Notes: a model not told the origin generated them from the sequence alone. A DNA stretch of 60,445 nt from an uncultured Bdellovibrionales bacterium (GCA_937903155.1 CALCZU010000015.1:1-60445); one strand, 5' to 3'. Shown: positions 24,584 to 33,475, counted from the first letter of the stretch. Translations and numbers: made by a program.

Positions 24584-25642
24584 TTACTTAACGTAGCGGC
24601 TGAAGAAGAGTTCTTTAAGCCGTTTGTTCTTCCGCAAAAGATCGAGAGAGTATTTTGCGTGATTGGGAAAGTATCCGTTTCCAAAAATCAGGTTCGCCGA
24701 TGCGGCTACACCTTCTGCACCGAGTGCTACCTTGGTGAAAGAAGTCGCCATGCTGAAAAAAATCACATTTGCTTTTTTCTTCGCAGAGAGGATGGAGCCC
24801 GTTTCGGTGTTTGGAACCGAAGCTACGTTAATCACTACATCTCCCATTCTACCACGCGTATGCTCTTTCACGGAAGCAAACACCGCAATGGGATCGGTCG
24901 CATCAACACGCAGAACTGCGTCACAAACCTTTAGACCCTCTAGGGCTTGCGCAGCTTTTTCGAAAGGCTCAATCGCAATCAGTTTTCCTCTTGCGCCAAT
25001 TTTTTGACGGGCGGCTACGCAAGAAAGAATTCCGGCTTTCCCCCCCGCACCAATCACAACTACCGTTTGGCCCGAACGGCTCATCGCATGCACGGTCGCG
25101 GGAGCGCCAGCGACATCGAAAACGGCCATCGCTACTTTTTCAGGAAGATCTTTTGGAAGGACGGCCGCGATTCCTGACTCGAATAAAATCGCATGTCCTT
25201 CGACTTCAACTTGATGAGTTTTAAGATCAATGTTTTTTATTTTAGTGATCTGAAGAGGTGTTAACGTCAATGAAACAAGCGTTGCAACCTTATCTCCCTT
25301 TTTTACTTTGAGAGGACCTTTGTACGCGGAGCCGACCTGTAAGACCTTGCCGACAAGCATTCCGCCCGATCCCGTAACGCGATTCTGTTGCTTCCCTCGG
25401 ATTCTTGTATTTTGGAGAATGATGTCCGCAATTTTTTTTAAATCATTCGAGGTTTCTTTTTCCATCTGTATGAAACTTGCGGCATCAATATTTAATTGCT
25501 CAACCGAAATCAAAATCTCATTTGAAAAAATCGGAAGCTGATTGTCCAATTTTTCGGAGGCTTGGGGAAGCTGTGGCGATTTGTCTAAGACTCGGTGGAT
25601 GCCGAGCGGGTGCCCGTCTTCCGCACGCTCATTTGCCGCCAT
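24584..25642 (-). CDS. kdd: L-erythro-3,5-diaminohexanoate dehydrogenase
   Basis: A 352-residue NAD-dependent dehydrogenase. Family knowledge: Kdd oxidatively deaminates L-erythro-3,5-diaminohexanoate to 5-amino-3-oxohexanoate in lysine fermentation. I assign it from overall similarity to remembered Kdd sequences: GIHRV near the start, KLDNQLPIFSNEILI, LNIDAASF, NTRIRGKQQNRVTGSGGMLVG, and a Rossmann block VVVIGAGGKAGILSC (about 205-220). The start is the Met overlapping the end of the upstream dehydrogenase by 14 bases; a longer frame begins at 25672. The other lysine fermentation genes (kamA, kamDE, kce, kal) are not in this window, so the pathway role is uncertain. Confidence 0.8.
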   Translation of the reverse strand: MAANERAEDGHPLGIHRVLDKSPQLPQASEKLDNQLPIFSNEILISVEQLNIDAASFIQMEKETSNDLKKIADIILQNTRIRGKQQNRVTGSGGMLVGKVLQVGSAYKGPLKVKKGDKVATLVSLTLTPLQITKIKNIDLKTHQVEVEGHAILFESGIAAVLPKDLPEKVAMAVFDVAGAPATVHAMSRSGQTVVVIGAGGKAGILSCVAARQKIGARGKLIAIEPFEKAAQALEGLKVCDAVLRVDATDPIAVFASVKEHTRGRMGDVVINVASVPNTETGSILSAKKKANVIFFSMATSFTKVALGAEGVAASANLIFGNGYFPNHAKYSLDLLRKNKRLKELFFSRYVK

Positions 25643-26672
25643 AAATGCGTTCCTCAGCCAACTCGTCCGCAATGATGAAGGGAGCTTTTTTCTGAAGTTT
25701 TGATCTTTTAAAAATTTCTTTCATCGTTCCGTAAATTTTATCGGCCATCGCAAAAGCGCGTTTTTGATCGTAGCCTTCGTACTCGCTGAAGATATTAATA
25801 ATGCCACCGGCGTTTACCGCGTAATCGGGAGCGTACAAAATGCCTCTTTCAAAAAGTTGCATTCCGTTTTGAGGTGTCAGCAATTGATTATTGGCAGAAC
25901 CGCAAACCGCTTTGCATTTTAATTGCGGAATCGTTTTCTCATTTAAAATCGCGCCCCGTGCATTGGGAGAAAAAACATCGCAAGCCACTTGATAGATTTC
26001 GTCCGGCCCAACGACTTTAGCGCCTAATTCTTTTTCAGCCTTTTTTAATTGGGTTTCAGAAATATCGGTGACTGTCAGCTCGCAACCTGCTTGCTTTGCG
26101 AGTTCCGCAAAGGCGTAACCCACATGACCAATGCCTTGAATCGCGAGTTTCAGCCCTTTTAAATTTTGAGATCCAAAAACTTCTTCTGCCGTGGCTTTAA
26201 AAGCTTGAAACGCTCCACGCGCCGTGACGGGACTGGGATCTCCGCCCGACCCCTTATCGCCTTCGATTCCTAAAACATGTTTGGTCTTGGTTTTTACAAT
26301 TCTTAAATCATCGGAGTCGATGTTCATATCTTTTGCGGCGATATACAGCCCATTGAGACTCTGAACAAACTCGCCAAACGCTTCAAAAATCGGTTTTGAT
26401 TTTTTCGTGGGATCTAAAATGATCACGCTCTTTCCGCCGCCGAAGCCAATTCCGGCGAGCGAGGATTTGTACGACATGCCTTTGCTTAAACGCAGCACGT
26501 CATCAGTGGCTTCATTGAACGTCGAATAAGGTAAAAGACGCACCCCGCCACAAGCAGGTCCTAAATTACTATTATGGATTGCGATGATCGCATTGAGTCC
26601 TGTCGATGCCTCTTCACAGGCGACGACTTTTTCATAACCATCTACTTTAAGTTCACGTGTCTTTAGCTGCAT
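25629..26672 (-). CDS. Leucine dehydrogenase family protein (Glu/Leu/Phe/Val dehydrogenase)
   Basis: A 347-residue enzyme from the preferred ATG at 26672 (MQLKTREL); an earlier in-frame ATG at 26738 adds 22 residues not usual for the family. Visible marks: GPACGGVRLLPY, the substrate/catalytic Lys region KGMSYKSSLAGIGFGGGK, KDMNIDSDDL, and the NAD-binding LAIQGIGHVGYAFAELA. Such enzymes deaminate branched-chain amino acids reversibly with NAD. Length and the short N-terminus point to the Leu/Val/Phe branch, not glutamate dehydrogenase. It overlaps the Kdd gene, so the two dehydrogenases are probably made together. Confidence 0.88.
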   Translation of the reverse strand: MQLKTRELKVDGYEKVVACEEASTGLNAIIAIHNSNLGPACGGVRLLPYSTFNEATDDVLRLSKGMSYKSSLAGIGFGGGKSVIILDPTKKSKPIFEAFGEFVQSLNGLYIAAKDMNIDSDDLRIVKTKTKHVLGIEGDKGSGGDPSPVTARGAFQAFKATAEEVFGSQNLKGLKLAIQGIGHVGYAFAELAKQAGCELTVTDISETQLKKAEKELGAKVVGPDEIYQVACDVFSPNARGAILNEKTIPQLKCKAVCGSANNQLLTPQNGMQLFERGILYAPDYAVNAGGIINIFSEYEGYDQKRAFAMADKIYGTMKEIFKRSKLQKKAPFIIADELAEERIYGGK

Positions 26673-26774
26673 AGGGCCCAATAGGTATCGGAAAATACCC
26701 TCTCCTTCCAGTACTATTTTCCTTTGACCTACCCCCATTTTACAAGTTAGAAAAATCTACCGGGGGAAATCATC

Positions 26775-27416
26775 ATGAGTGCAAAGCGGTTTATCGCGAT
26801 TGCGGGCAACATAGGTTCAGGAAAGACGACTCTGACTCAGCTTTTAGCCGAGCGCTACCAGTGGACACCCCACTATGAAGTCGTTGCGGAGAATCCGTAT
26901 TTATCAGACTTTTACGGCGATATGCAGCGTTGGTCGCTTCAGCTGCAAGTTTTCTTTTTATCAAAACGCTTTCAGGCGCATCAGGAAATTGCGCGATCGG
27001 ATCGTTCGGCGATCCAAGATCGATCGATTTATGAAGACGCTCATATTTTTGCCCGCGCCCTTTTCGAAGGCGGTCAAATGCAAAAACGAGATTACGAAAA
27101 CTATCTCGATCTCTACCGGACGATGACACCATTTTTGACTCCTCCCGACGTTGTGGTCTACGTGAAGCGCTCGGTTGCGGGTTTGAAGGAACGCATTAAA
27201 GAGCGCGGACGAGATTATGAAAAAGATATCCCCGAAGACTATTTGCATCTTTTAAATCGTTGTTACGACGAGTGGATTCAAGGATACAAAATTGGTAAGG
27301 TGCTGACAGTTAACGCTGATGATTTGGAAATTAAGCACAACCCTCGTGACCTCGACTACGTGTGCGGCAAAATTGAATCGACAATAGAGCAACCCGATCT
27401 TTTCAATATCTGCTAA
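26775..27416 (+). CDS. Deoxynucleoside kinase
   Basis: A 213-residue salvage kinase that phosphorylates deoxynucleosides with ATP. The P-loop is GNIGSGKTTLT (about 10-20). Substrate-pocket features include VAENPYLSDFYGD, the LQLQVFFLSKRF helix, the DRS motif (IQDRSIYEDAHIFA), and a LID-like ERGRDYEKDIPEDYL. It resembles the bacterial dGK/dAK group; which base it prefers is not readable. GGGGGA lies about eight bases before the ATG, unlike the leaderless-looking genes nearby. Confidence 0.9.
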   Translation: MSAKRFIAIAGNIGSGKTTLTQLLAERYQWTPHYEVVAENPYLSDFYGDMQRWSLQLQVFFLSKRFQAHQEIARSDRSAIQDRSIYEDAHIFARALFEGGQMQKRDYENYLDLYRTMTPFLTPPDVVVYVKRSVAGLKERIKERGRDYEKDIPEDYLHLLNRCYDEWIQGYKIGKVLTVNADDLEIKHNPRDLDYVCGKIESTIEQPDLFNIC

Positions 27417-27419
27417 AAT
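27411..27419 (+). promoter_or_regulatory. Extended -10 box for the lipoprotein gene at 27427
   Basis: TG-C-TAAAAT (27411-27419) overlaps the kinase stop codon and ends seven bases before the ATG at 27427. With no Shine-Dalgarno present, the transcript would begin at about the start codon. Confidence 0.4.
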
Positions 27420-27426
27420 AATCGTC

Positions 27427-27762
27427 ATGAAAACTTTCATCATCCTGTTAGGACTCCTTTTCATTTCGGCTTGCGCAACGACTCGCAGTTACGAAGACAA
27501 ACTGCTGAGTTGGAAAGGTCAAAACGTCCAAACACTCATTAAAAAGTGGGGCCCGCCCGTCCAAACTTTAAATTTAGCAGACGGTGGAAAAGTCCTAAGC
27601 TATCGCCAAAGAGAAGAAGGCAATAAAAAATTCGGAAGCCAAATGGCTCGCGAAGGCGAAAAAGCCAACGTGTTATACGATTGCAAAACCGAAATCCTAG
27701 TTGATCCAACGGACATCATCATCGGCTGGAAATTCGACGGCCCGAACTGTCGAGCTAAATAG
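27427..27762 (+). CDS. Small lipoprotein
   Basis: A 111-residue protein with a clear lipobox (LLFISAC, Cys16). The mature part contains LIKKWGPPVQTLNLADGGKV, a pattern seen in small SmpA/BamE-like lipoproteins and related hypothetical lipoproteins, then NVLYDCKTEILVD and a second Cys in GPNCRAK, which could form a disulphide. Function is not known; an envelope location is likely. It starts ten bases after the kinase gene but has its own -10-like box. Confidence 0.78.
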   Translation: MKTFIILLGLLFISACATTRSYEDKLLSWKGQNVQTLIKKWGPPVQTLNLADGGKVLSYRQREEGNKKFGSQMAREGEKANVLYDCKTEILVDPTDIIIGWKFDGPNCRAK

Positions 27763-27779
27763 AGCGTGCTCGAATCGAC

Positions 27780-27910
27780 GGGAGTCGTGAGGTTCCGGGC
27801 AAACCAAAACTCAAGCACCCTTCTCGGCAAGTTGTCATTGGGTCTCCGAAATTTATTGAGGGCCTGCGAAACAGCTTGAGCTTTGGTTTGCCCGGAACCT
27901 CACGACTCCC
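27780..27910. repeat. Large near-perfect inverted repeat, 37-base arms
   Basis: Arms 27780-27816 and 27874-27910 are reverse complements over 37 bases with one mismatch; the core is GTCGTGAGGTTCCGGGCAAA. The spacer is 57 bases. It lies between two convergent genes. Its sequence is unrelated to the 24482 repeat, though the arm length and single mismatch are the same. A two-way terminator or a small mobile-type element are both possible. Confidence 0.85.
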
Positions 27911-27964
27911 TCAGTTGGGTATGTTTTCTAGCTCTTATTCTCCTTGGGACAGGTTTAGAAATTC

Positions 27965-28627
27965 TTAGAAGCTGACGTAGAAGGCGGTGAGAATGACGTG
28001 GTTGATGAGATCGGGTTGTGCTTCGCGATGGACGTGATTTAGGAGATAGCCTGCTTCACAGCGGATTGATGGGTAAAAGGTTCGGCTGAGTCCTGCGAAG
28101 ATTCGGTTTTGATTGTAGCCGGTTTGAATGGATGCCGTGGGGGAGTTTAGGTGGAAGAAAATTTCATCCCAGGTGACAAAGTTCCAATCTGTTTCGCCTT
28201 TAGTGAGAGGAATTTGTAATCGCACCCATTGGCGTAGTCGGAACGCAGTTGAAGGAACTCCGCCAATCCATCTCTCTTCAAATCGAGTGCGCGCTGAAAA
28301 ACTCATTGAAGGCATCGGCAGGGTAAATTGGTATTGCTGCCAGAGTCTTTGTTCATCTTTGAAAATGGGATCGAACGTGGGAGTCCAAGCATATCCCAAC
28401 CACACACTTGAATTTTCGGTTAAATGGTATTGAGCCGCGGGCCGGACCATGATCGTGTACATCTTACTCAAATCGCTTCCGAATCGAGGTTGGACTTCGA
28501 AGTAGGCTCTCAACTTTTCTGCCTTGGGTCCTTGAAAGATGAACAAACTCCATTCTTGGAGATCCGAAACGGCAGCAAAGCTATGGAGCGAGACACACGT
28601 AAAGAAGAGGACGAATTTTTTGAGCAT
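27965..28627 (-). CDS. DUF2490-type outer-membrane protein
   Basis: A 220-residue protein with a signal peptide (FVLFFTCVSLHSFA). It has the DUF2490 pattern: EWSLFIFQGP near the start, YFEVQPRFG, VRPAAQYHLTENSSVWLGYAWTP, RLWQQYQ, RTRFEERW, RLRQWVRLQIPL, NQNRIFAGL, and LINHVILTAFYVSF at the end. The family is thought to form outer-membrane barrels of unknown function. Its ATG is preceded by TAAACT at a gap of six bases and lacks a Shine-Dalgarno. Confidence 0.85.
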   Translation of the reverse strand: MLKKFVLFFTCVSLHSFAAVSDLQEWSLFIFQGPKAEKLRAYFEVQPRFGSDLSKMYTIMVRPAAQYHLTENSSVWLGYAWTPTFDPIFKDEQRLWQQYQFTLPMPSMSFSARTRFEERWIGGVPSTAFRLRQWVRLQIPLTKGETDWNFVTWDEIFFHLNSPTASIQTGYNQNRIFAGLSRTFYPSIRCEAGYLLNHVHREAQPDLINHVILTAFYVSF

Positions 28628-29030
28628 CCATAAAGTTTACTAAGATCTCGGGGGAAGAAAAGTGAGATTTGTGTTGGGACTTTGGAGGCTTCGAAAAGTG
28701 TCCACGGTTTGAATGCCCGTCGAAGAATCGAGGTGTGTTCAGGTTGTGGACAGTCGAAGGTTTGTTTCAAAAAGGGGGCACTTTCCAATGTCTTAGGCTG
28801 TCTACTCGGCTAGACACCCCGAAATTCGCCCAACCCATAGCTTCGTTAAGCCCTTAAAACCTTGAGTGAAAAACTCGATTGTGTGGACATCCCAGTGTCA
28901 TTTCAGCACACTCCATTGGAACCCTACAGCCAAAATCCCGATCGAACCAACGCGTTGATTTTCTTCTTCAATCAGAGGAACGCTCCAAGTGGCCGAAGCT
29001 TTGCTCTATGAATCACCAAGAGGAATCACC
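28628..29030. other. Gene-free stretch
   Basis: About 400 bases between a leftward DUF2490 gene and a rightward small exported protein. Frames here are short and lack ribosome sites or protein-like composition. I see no member of the palindrome families and no tRNA-like fold. It presumably holds the two divergent promoters; a small RNA cannot be excluded. Confidence 0.5.
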
Positions 29031-29252
29031 ATGAAGAACTTGCTCACCGTTCTCGCTTTAGCTTTTGGGCAGTCAAGCTTTGCAGGATACTTCGTGGTTC
29101 CTGAGGCTGGCGTTTCTAGCGATCGCTTTTACGCAGAGTGCATGGATTTGAATCGTGATAACGAAGATGACGCACAAGCTCAGTGCCAACTCCAACTCGA
29201 CTTAATGCAAGCGCAAGAAATCAACGCGCCTCAAGATACTAAGTCCCTCTAA
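29031..29252 (+). CDS. Small exported protein
   Basis: A 73-residue protein from the ATG at 29031, which has AGAGGAA eight bases upstream and gives a signal peptide (NLLTVLALAFGQSSFAGYF); a longer frame from 28989 adds a non-signal leader. The mature 55 residues are acidic, with two Cys (YAECMDLN, AQCQLQLD) about 20 apart and a helical centre. No family is recognised. It lies 50 bases before an outer-membrane-like protein and may be cotranscribed with it. Confidence 0.6.
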   Translation: MKNLLTVLALAFGQSSFAGYFVVPEAGVSSDRFYAECMDLNRDNEDDAQAQCQLQLDLMQAQEINAPQDTKSL

Positions 29253-29302
29253 AATCTCACTTAATTAAAAAAATGCGCCGATAAGATTCTCGGGGTATCC
29301 TT

Positions 29303-30088
29303 ATGAAAATGACATCTTTAAAATTTGCAGCACTGGCTTTGGTCTTAAACGTTTCGCTTTACGCCGCAGAAGTTTTGAAAGTGGACGCGAATTCCACGGT
29401 TTGGATTTCGAGTAAGAACGAGAAAGTTCAAATCCAAGATCAACTCTGCGTTTACCAAGCCACTGGCTTACTCGGTTGCGGGGATGTGATTGCCCTCACC
29501 GCCGATCGATTCGCGCTGAAATTATATGAAACAAAATCCGCATCGCGCGCGGGAGAAATCGTCACTTTAAGAAAAACAAAACGTTCTCTTGCAACGACCG
29601 AAAAACTTTCGGGAAAATTTGAAGATGGCTCGAGCCGTTCATATGTTGATATCGGTTTAGGATTCAACGCCGGACTTAATTACTATTATCCCTCGATGCA
29701 CTTGCAGCTTGCCGTCGCTCGCAGCTTTTCTCTTGGACTCGAACCCGCGTATGCAAGCTACTCGCAAAATGGCGACTCGGTTACTCTTTTAGGCGGTTAT
29801 GTCACCGCGACCTACTACTACACTCACTTTGCTTTTAAAGGCGTCAATTTTCAGGGCGGCTTAGGTTATTTCAATGTCAAAGCCACGTCGGGAACGACAA
29901 GCCAAGAGATGAGCCCCATGGCGGCAAAACTCTCAGTTGGCTGGAGAGGTCGCGCCCTCATTGGATTACCGATTGATTTCGGCGGCGCGCTCGGAGGCCA
30001 ATACATTTTCTCGCAAAACGCACCCCTCGACACCAGCTTTAAAGGCCTCTTGCCTTTACTGAATGTGTTCGTCGCATACTGCTTCTAA
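29303..30088 (+). CDS. Outer-membrane-like protein
   Basis: A 261-residue protein. The signal peptide (SLKFAALALVLNVSLYA) is followed by a small beta domain (about 22-95) with a Cys pair (QLCVYQATGLLGCGDV). From about residue 108, YVDIGLGFNAGLNYYY begins a run of 8-10 amphipathic strands ending LLNVFVAYCF. This fits a periplasmic domain plus an 8-stranded barrel. Function is unknown. Only six bases separate it from the next gene, so they are likely an operon. Confidence 0.75.
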   Translation: MKMTSLKFAALALVLNVSLYAAEVLKVDANSTVWISSKNEKVQIQDQLCVYQATGLLGCGDVIALTADRFALKLYETKSASRAGEIVTLRKTKRSLATTEKLSGKFEDGSSRSYVDIGLGFNAGLNYYYPSMHLQLAVARSFSLGLEPAYASYSQNGDSVTLLGGYVTATYYYTHFAFKGVNFQGGLGYFNVKATSGTTSQEMSPMAAKLSVGWRGRALIGLPIDFGGALGGQYIFSQNAPLDTSFKGLLPLLNVFVAYCF

Positions 30089-30094
30089 ATTTTT

Positions 30095-32143
30095 ATGAAG
30101 GCATTGCTTTTCTTCCTGCTGTTTACGACAGGATGTTTTGCAGAGCCGGGCGTGATTCGATCTGGAATTGAGCACGAAGTTGAAAACATTTCCGACCTCA
30201 AAGGAATTCTTCCTTTTTTAGACTTTGAAAAGCTTGAACCCTATCGCAATCAGATTTCCGAAGAAGCTCTCAAACAACCTTTTGCTCTGAATCAGGATCT
30301 TTTGAAACAGCTTCCAAAAGAACTCCAAGAAAAACTCACAGAAGGACTCGACGTCACCCGACCTATTCTGATCACCGATGAAAGTGAAGCGAAGCCTGAA
30401 GTAAAGATTGAAACTTTGCCCACTTTTACGCTTAAAAAACCTGAATCTGGCCCGGTCGCTTTGCTAGGCCCCGATGGAAAACCTATTCGCAACAATCTCG
30501 AACAGAACCCCTCAGAGATAAAAAAGTCCGGCGAAGTGAAGCTCGACAAAGGTCTTGAGCCCGATATCAAACCGCTCGCTTGGGACATTGTTCAAATGCG
30601 GTGGAAGAAAGAATGGCAGAAGCTTTCGGTGTCAGAGAGGAGAGCCGTTTATCCTTTGGAAACACTTCCGATTGAAGAGAAACTAAATCTTTTCAAAACA
30701 TTTTTGGACAAGTCGTTAGTGCCAAATGGAGGAATCGAAAAGCGTCGATATGTGAGCCTTCCCATCAAACCTAGCGCGCCTAAAAGAGTGCGAGAACTTT
30801 TTAGAAGAATGGTTTTAAGCTATGACGCATTAGGGGCGTATGAGTTTAGACACTTCGCTCCGCGGGAGATCACCTCTGATGAAGACATCATTCAAGAGGA
30901 TCTTGAACTGCTGGCGTCTTTCACTCGCTCCGCCGAGTATCTAGAAAATCCTCTAAAAGCACCCAATCGAAAAACTAGGAGTTACCACCGACATTATAGC
31001 AAACAAGGCGAAGATTTGCGGCCTCGGGTGGATGCATTAAACCTTCTTTTCATTCTACGCGCTGACGAGAAGAAAAAAATAGATTCGATTATTGGAGAAC
31101 ACGCAATTGGGGTGGTAAATTTCGAAAAAGCTAATAAACCCTTTCGGATGGTTACTTTCTTTGATGGCACACAGTACTTTACGGAATTAGAGCATTTTGA
31201 ACAAAAGGCTCAACTGGTCTCCAGTCGCGAAGAAAACGACGCCATTCTGGAGAATTTGCAACTCACACCGACAGCGGGTTTGTCTGAACTCGAATTCCAG
31301 ATCCACGCACGCATCAACCCGCGAGTGATTCGAAGAATTGCCTCACGCTCCCCTCTTGCCACTTTGGCGTTTGTTCAGGGAGATGAAAGTAATCCCGATG
31401 CAAAGAAAAGAATCGAAGAAGTGAAAGAACTTTATCAACCTCTTTTAAAATCGAACCACCTTCTGACTTCATTCAGTGTTCATCTGGCATTGGGCAAAGG
31501 TATCCCTCCAAAAATTTTTGCGAAAGCACTTCTCGACGAAAATTACTTTATTTTCAATCAAGCATTGGCTGCCATCCGAAAAATAGATCCTTCGGATGCT
31601 TCTACCTTTAATTCTTTGCTCGATGAGATGATCAAAATGAAGACTCCTTTCGATCCCAACCTGGTAGTTTTTTTTAGATCAGCAGATTTCGAAAAGTTGA
31701 AAACTTTGTACGACCGTCTTTCAGACAATGACAAGATAGTTTGTTTGGATAACCTTCTAAGTAATCCCAAAGCTTTTTCGCTGATCGAATCTGCACTTCG
31801 CTCCGATCATCCCAAGTTAAAAAAAGCAGCTGAAAAATGGCTGTATGTTTGGACGATTTCTCTTCCCGTTCAGGATATGCTGGCTATTTTCAGACCTTTT
31901 TTTAAAGAAACAGTCGTCCCGTCTTGGCTCGTTAAAACGTTTGGACAGATGTTGCGATTTCGGAGCGCTTGGCAGGTGAACGATATCTTTGCGCAAATTT
32001 CTGAATATAAAGATTTTTCCCAGCAACTGATAAAATATCTTCCCCCATTCGAGCGCAGTGTTTTAGAAAGCAATCTAAAAATGAATTCAGGCTGTACAGC
32101 GCCCATCAAAGGGATCACAGCGGCTCCGCCTCCAACTCAATAG
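30095..32143 (+). CDS. Large helical lipoprotein, unrecognised
   Basis: A 682-residue protein with a short lipoprotein signal (FFLLFTTGC, Cys14). Residues 20-160 are low-complexity and charged with Pro-rich parts (VALLGPDGKPIRNN); residues about 165-680 are mainly helical, and the last 250 look like a helical-repeat array (LLKSNHLLTSFSVHLALG, ALAAIRKIDPSDAST, LRSDHPKLKKAAEKWL). No catalytic motif is visible. It resembles the 808-residue lipoprotein at 3657 in build, but I see no clear sequence match. It ends seven bases from the convergent nagZ. Confidence 0.75.
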   Translation: MKALLFFLLFTTGCFAEPGVIRSGIEHEVENISDLKGILPFLDFEKLEPYRNQISEEALKQPFALNQDLLKQLPKELQEKLTEGLDVTRPILITDESEAKPEVKIETLPTFTLKKPESGPVALLGPDGKPIRNNLEQNPSEIKKSGEVKLDKGLEPDIKPLAWDIVQMRWKKEWQKLSVSERRAVYPLETLPIEEKLNLFKTFLDKSLVPNGGIEKRRYVSLPIKPSAPKRVRELFRRMVLSYDALGAYEFRHFAPREITSDEDIIQEDLELLASFTRSAEYLENPLKAPNRKTRSYHRHYSKQGEDLRPRVDALNLLFILRADEKKKIDSIIGEHAIGVVNFEKANKPFRMVTFFDGTQYFTELEHFEQKAQLVSSREENDAILENLQLTPTAGLSELEFQIHARINPRVIRRIASRSPLATLAFVQGDESNPDAKKRIEEVKELYQPLLKSNHLLTSFSVHLALGKGIPPKIFAKALLDENYFIFNQALAAIRKIDPSDASTFNSLLDEMIKMKTPFDPNLVVFFRSADFEKLKTLYDRLSDNDKIVCLDNLLSNPKAFSLIESALRSDHPKLKKAAEKWLYVWTISLPVQDMLAIFRPFFKETVVPSWLVKTFGQMLRFRSAWQVNDIFAQISEYKDFSQQLIKYLPPFERSVLESNLKMNSGCTAPIKGITAAPPPTQ

Positions 32144-32150
32144 ACAATGC

Positions 32151-33284
32151 CTATTCGTGGTCGCCGGCGTCGGCTAGATTTTTTGGAAGTTCTCCCCGTT
32201 GAATACAGTCTGCGAGATGGAGATGATCCGCAAGTCCTACGAATTTGGTAACTTCCGTGACTTCAATCGGATGCGTGACCGCGCAGTAAGATTTCTTTGC
32301 GGCGTGAATTCTTTGGACCGCAGCTTCGATTTTGGCTTTTGGAATGCGATTGGATTCCACCGCTTTAATAATCGCTTCGATATTTTTATGCGGAAGTCCG
32401 TTATCCCCTCGATAAATCAAAACGTCACATCCCGCGTTGACTGCAAGCACGGCCGCTTCCTCTGCTCCGTAATTATCGACGATAGCTTTCATTTCCATAT
32501 CGTCTGAGAAAATGAGTTTCGAAAAACGGAGGTCTTTTCTCAAAATCTGCTCGACCGTTTTGATGGAAAGAGTTGCTGGATATTCTGCATCTAAATTCGG
32601 ATTTAAAATATGCGCGGTCATGATTCCCTCAACACGCGACTTTGCTAAGCGCTTGAAAGGAATCAGTTCGCACTCATCGAGTTGCTCAAAGGTTTTATCA
32701 ACTTTCGGAAGAGCGAAGTGGCTATCGACGGTCGTATCTCCATGGCCGGGAAAGTGTTTTGCGACGGCAATCACGCCCATTTTTTGAATGCCCCTACAGA
32801 CAGCGGAACCCATTTTTGAAACGACTTCAGGATCGGATGAAAACATCCGCTTTTTCATGACGGGATTATTAGGATTAGTTTCAACATCCACAACGGGCGC
32901 GAAATTAATATTAATCCCCACCGCTTTTAATTCTTTCGCAAGATACATCCCAAATTGAAATGCGACTTTGGGAGATCCTAATTCGCCTAGAGCATCATTG
33001 CCTGGAAATTTCGTAAAGGGTTTTGAAAGGCGATTGACGATTCCGCCTTCGTGATCAATCGCGATAAAAAGGGGATAAAAGTTCTTGGAACGAACCGAGA
33101 ATTGAAGTTCGTTTGAAAGCTCTGCTAATTGAGCCGGACTTTCGCAATTTCTTTTGAAATAAATCGTTCCGCCGAGATTGAGATCTTGAACCGCTTCTTT
33201 AAATTCAGAAGGGACGGAAAGCCCCTCGAATCCCACGACAAAGAGTTGCCCTACAAGGGCTTGAAGATCATTTTTAGAAGTCAT
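32151..33284 (-). CDS. nagZ: Beta-N-acetylglucosaminidase NagZ (GH3)
   Basis: A 377-residue glycoside hydrolase family 3 enzyme, which cleaves N-acetylglucosamine from anhydromuropeptides during cell-wall recycling. Signature AKHFPGHGDTTVDSHFALP holds the Asp/His of the mobile catalytic loop (near residue 180), and LIFSDDMEMKAI the nucleophile Asp. Upstream the IDHEGGIVNRL and NFAPVVDV blocks are intact. There is no signal peptide, so a cytoplasmic location is likely. The length is slightly more than the E. coli enzyme. Confidence 0.93.
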   Translation of the reverse strand: MTSKNDLQALVGQLFVVGFEGLSVPSEFKEAVQDLNLGGTIYFKRNCESPAQLAELSNELQFSVRSKNFYPLFIAIDHEGGIVNRLSKPFTKFPGNDALGELGSPKVAFQFGMYLAKELKAVGININFAPVVDVETNPNNPVMKKRMFSSDPEVVSKMGSAVCRGIQKMGVIAVAKHFPGHGDTTVDSHFALPKVDKTFEQLDECELIPFKRLAKSRVEGIMTAHILNPNLDAEYPATLSIKTVEQILRKDLRFSKLIFSDDMEMKAIVDNYGAEEAAVLAVNAGCDVLIYRGDNGLPHKNIEAIIKAVESNRIPKAKIEAAVQRIHAAKKSYCAVTHPIEVTEVTKFVGLADHLHLADCIQRGELPKNLADAGDHE

Positions 33285-33346
33285 AGACGTACCGGGTAAA
33301 GAGGTTAAAAAACCGCCTCACTCAGTATACCGTTTTAAAAGAAATC

Positions 33347-33436
33347 TGTCATTGCGAGCGTGCGCAGCGCGCGCGGCAACCTTTGTGTGCTGAACTGGAA
33401 AGGTTGCCGCGCGTGCTGCGCACGCTCGCAATGACA
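33347..33436. repeat. REP-like inverted pair
   Basis: Arms 33347-33383 and 33400-33436 (37 bases) are reverse complements with one mismatch around a 16-base loop. They carry TGTCATTGCGAGCGTGCGCA outside and CGGCAACCTT inside, nearly the same as the element at 19966-20053. It lies between typA and nagZ (same direction) and may end the typA transcript. Confidence 0.88.
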
Positions 33437-33475
33437 ATTTTCGATATTTTAAAAAGAGTTAATTAACTCAACGAA

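Noticed and set aside
28510..28788. 92-codon minus frame upstream of the DUF2490 gene
   Set aside because: Overlaps the DUF2490 start, no ribosome site, and no protein-like continuation.
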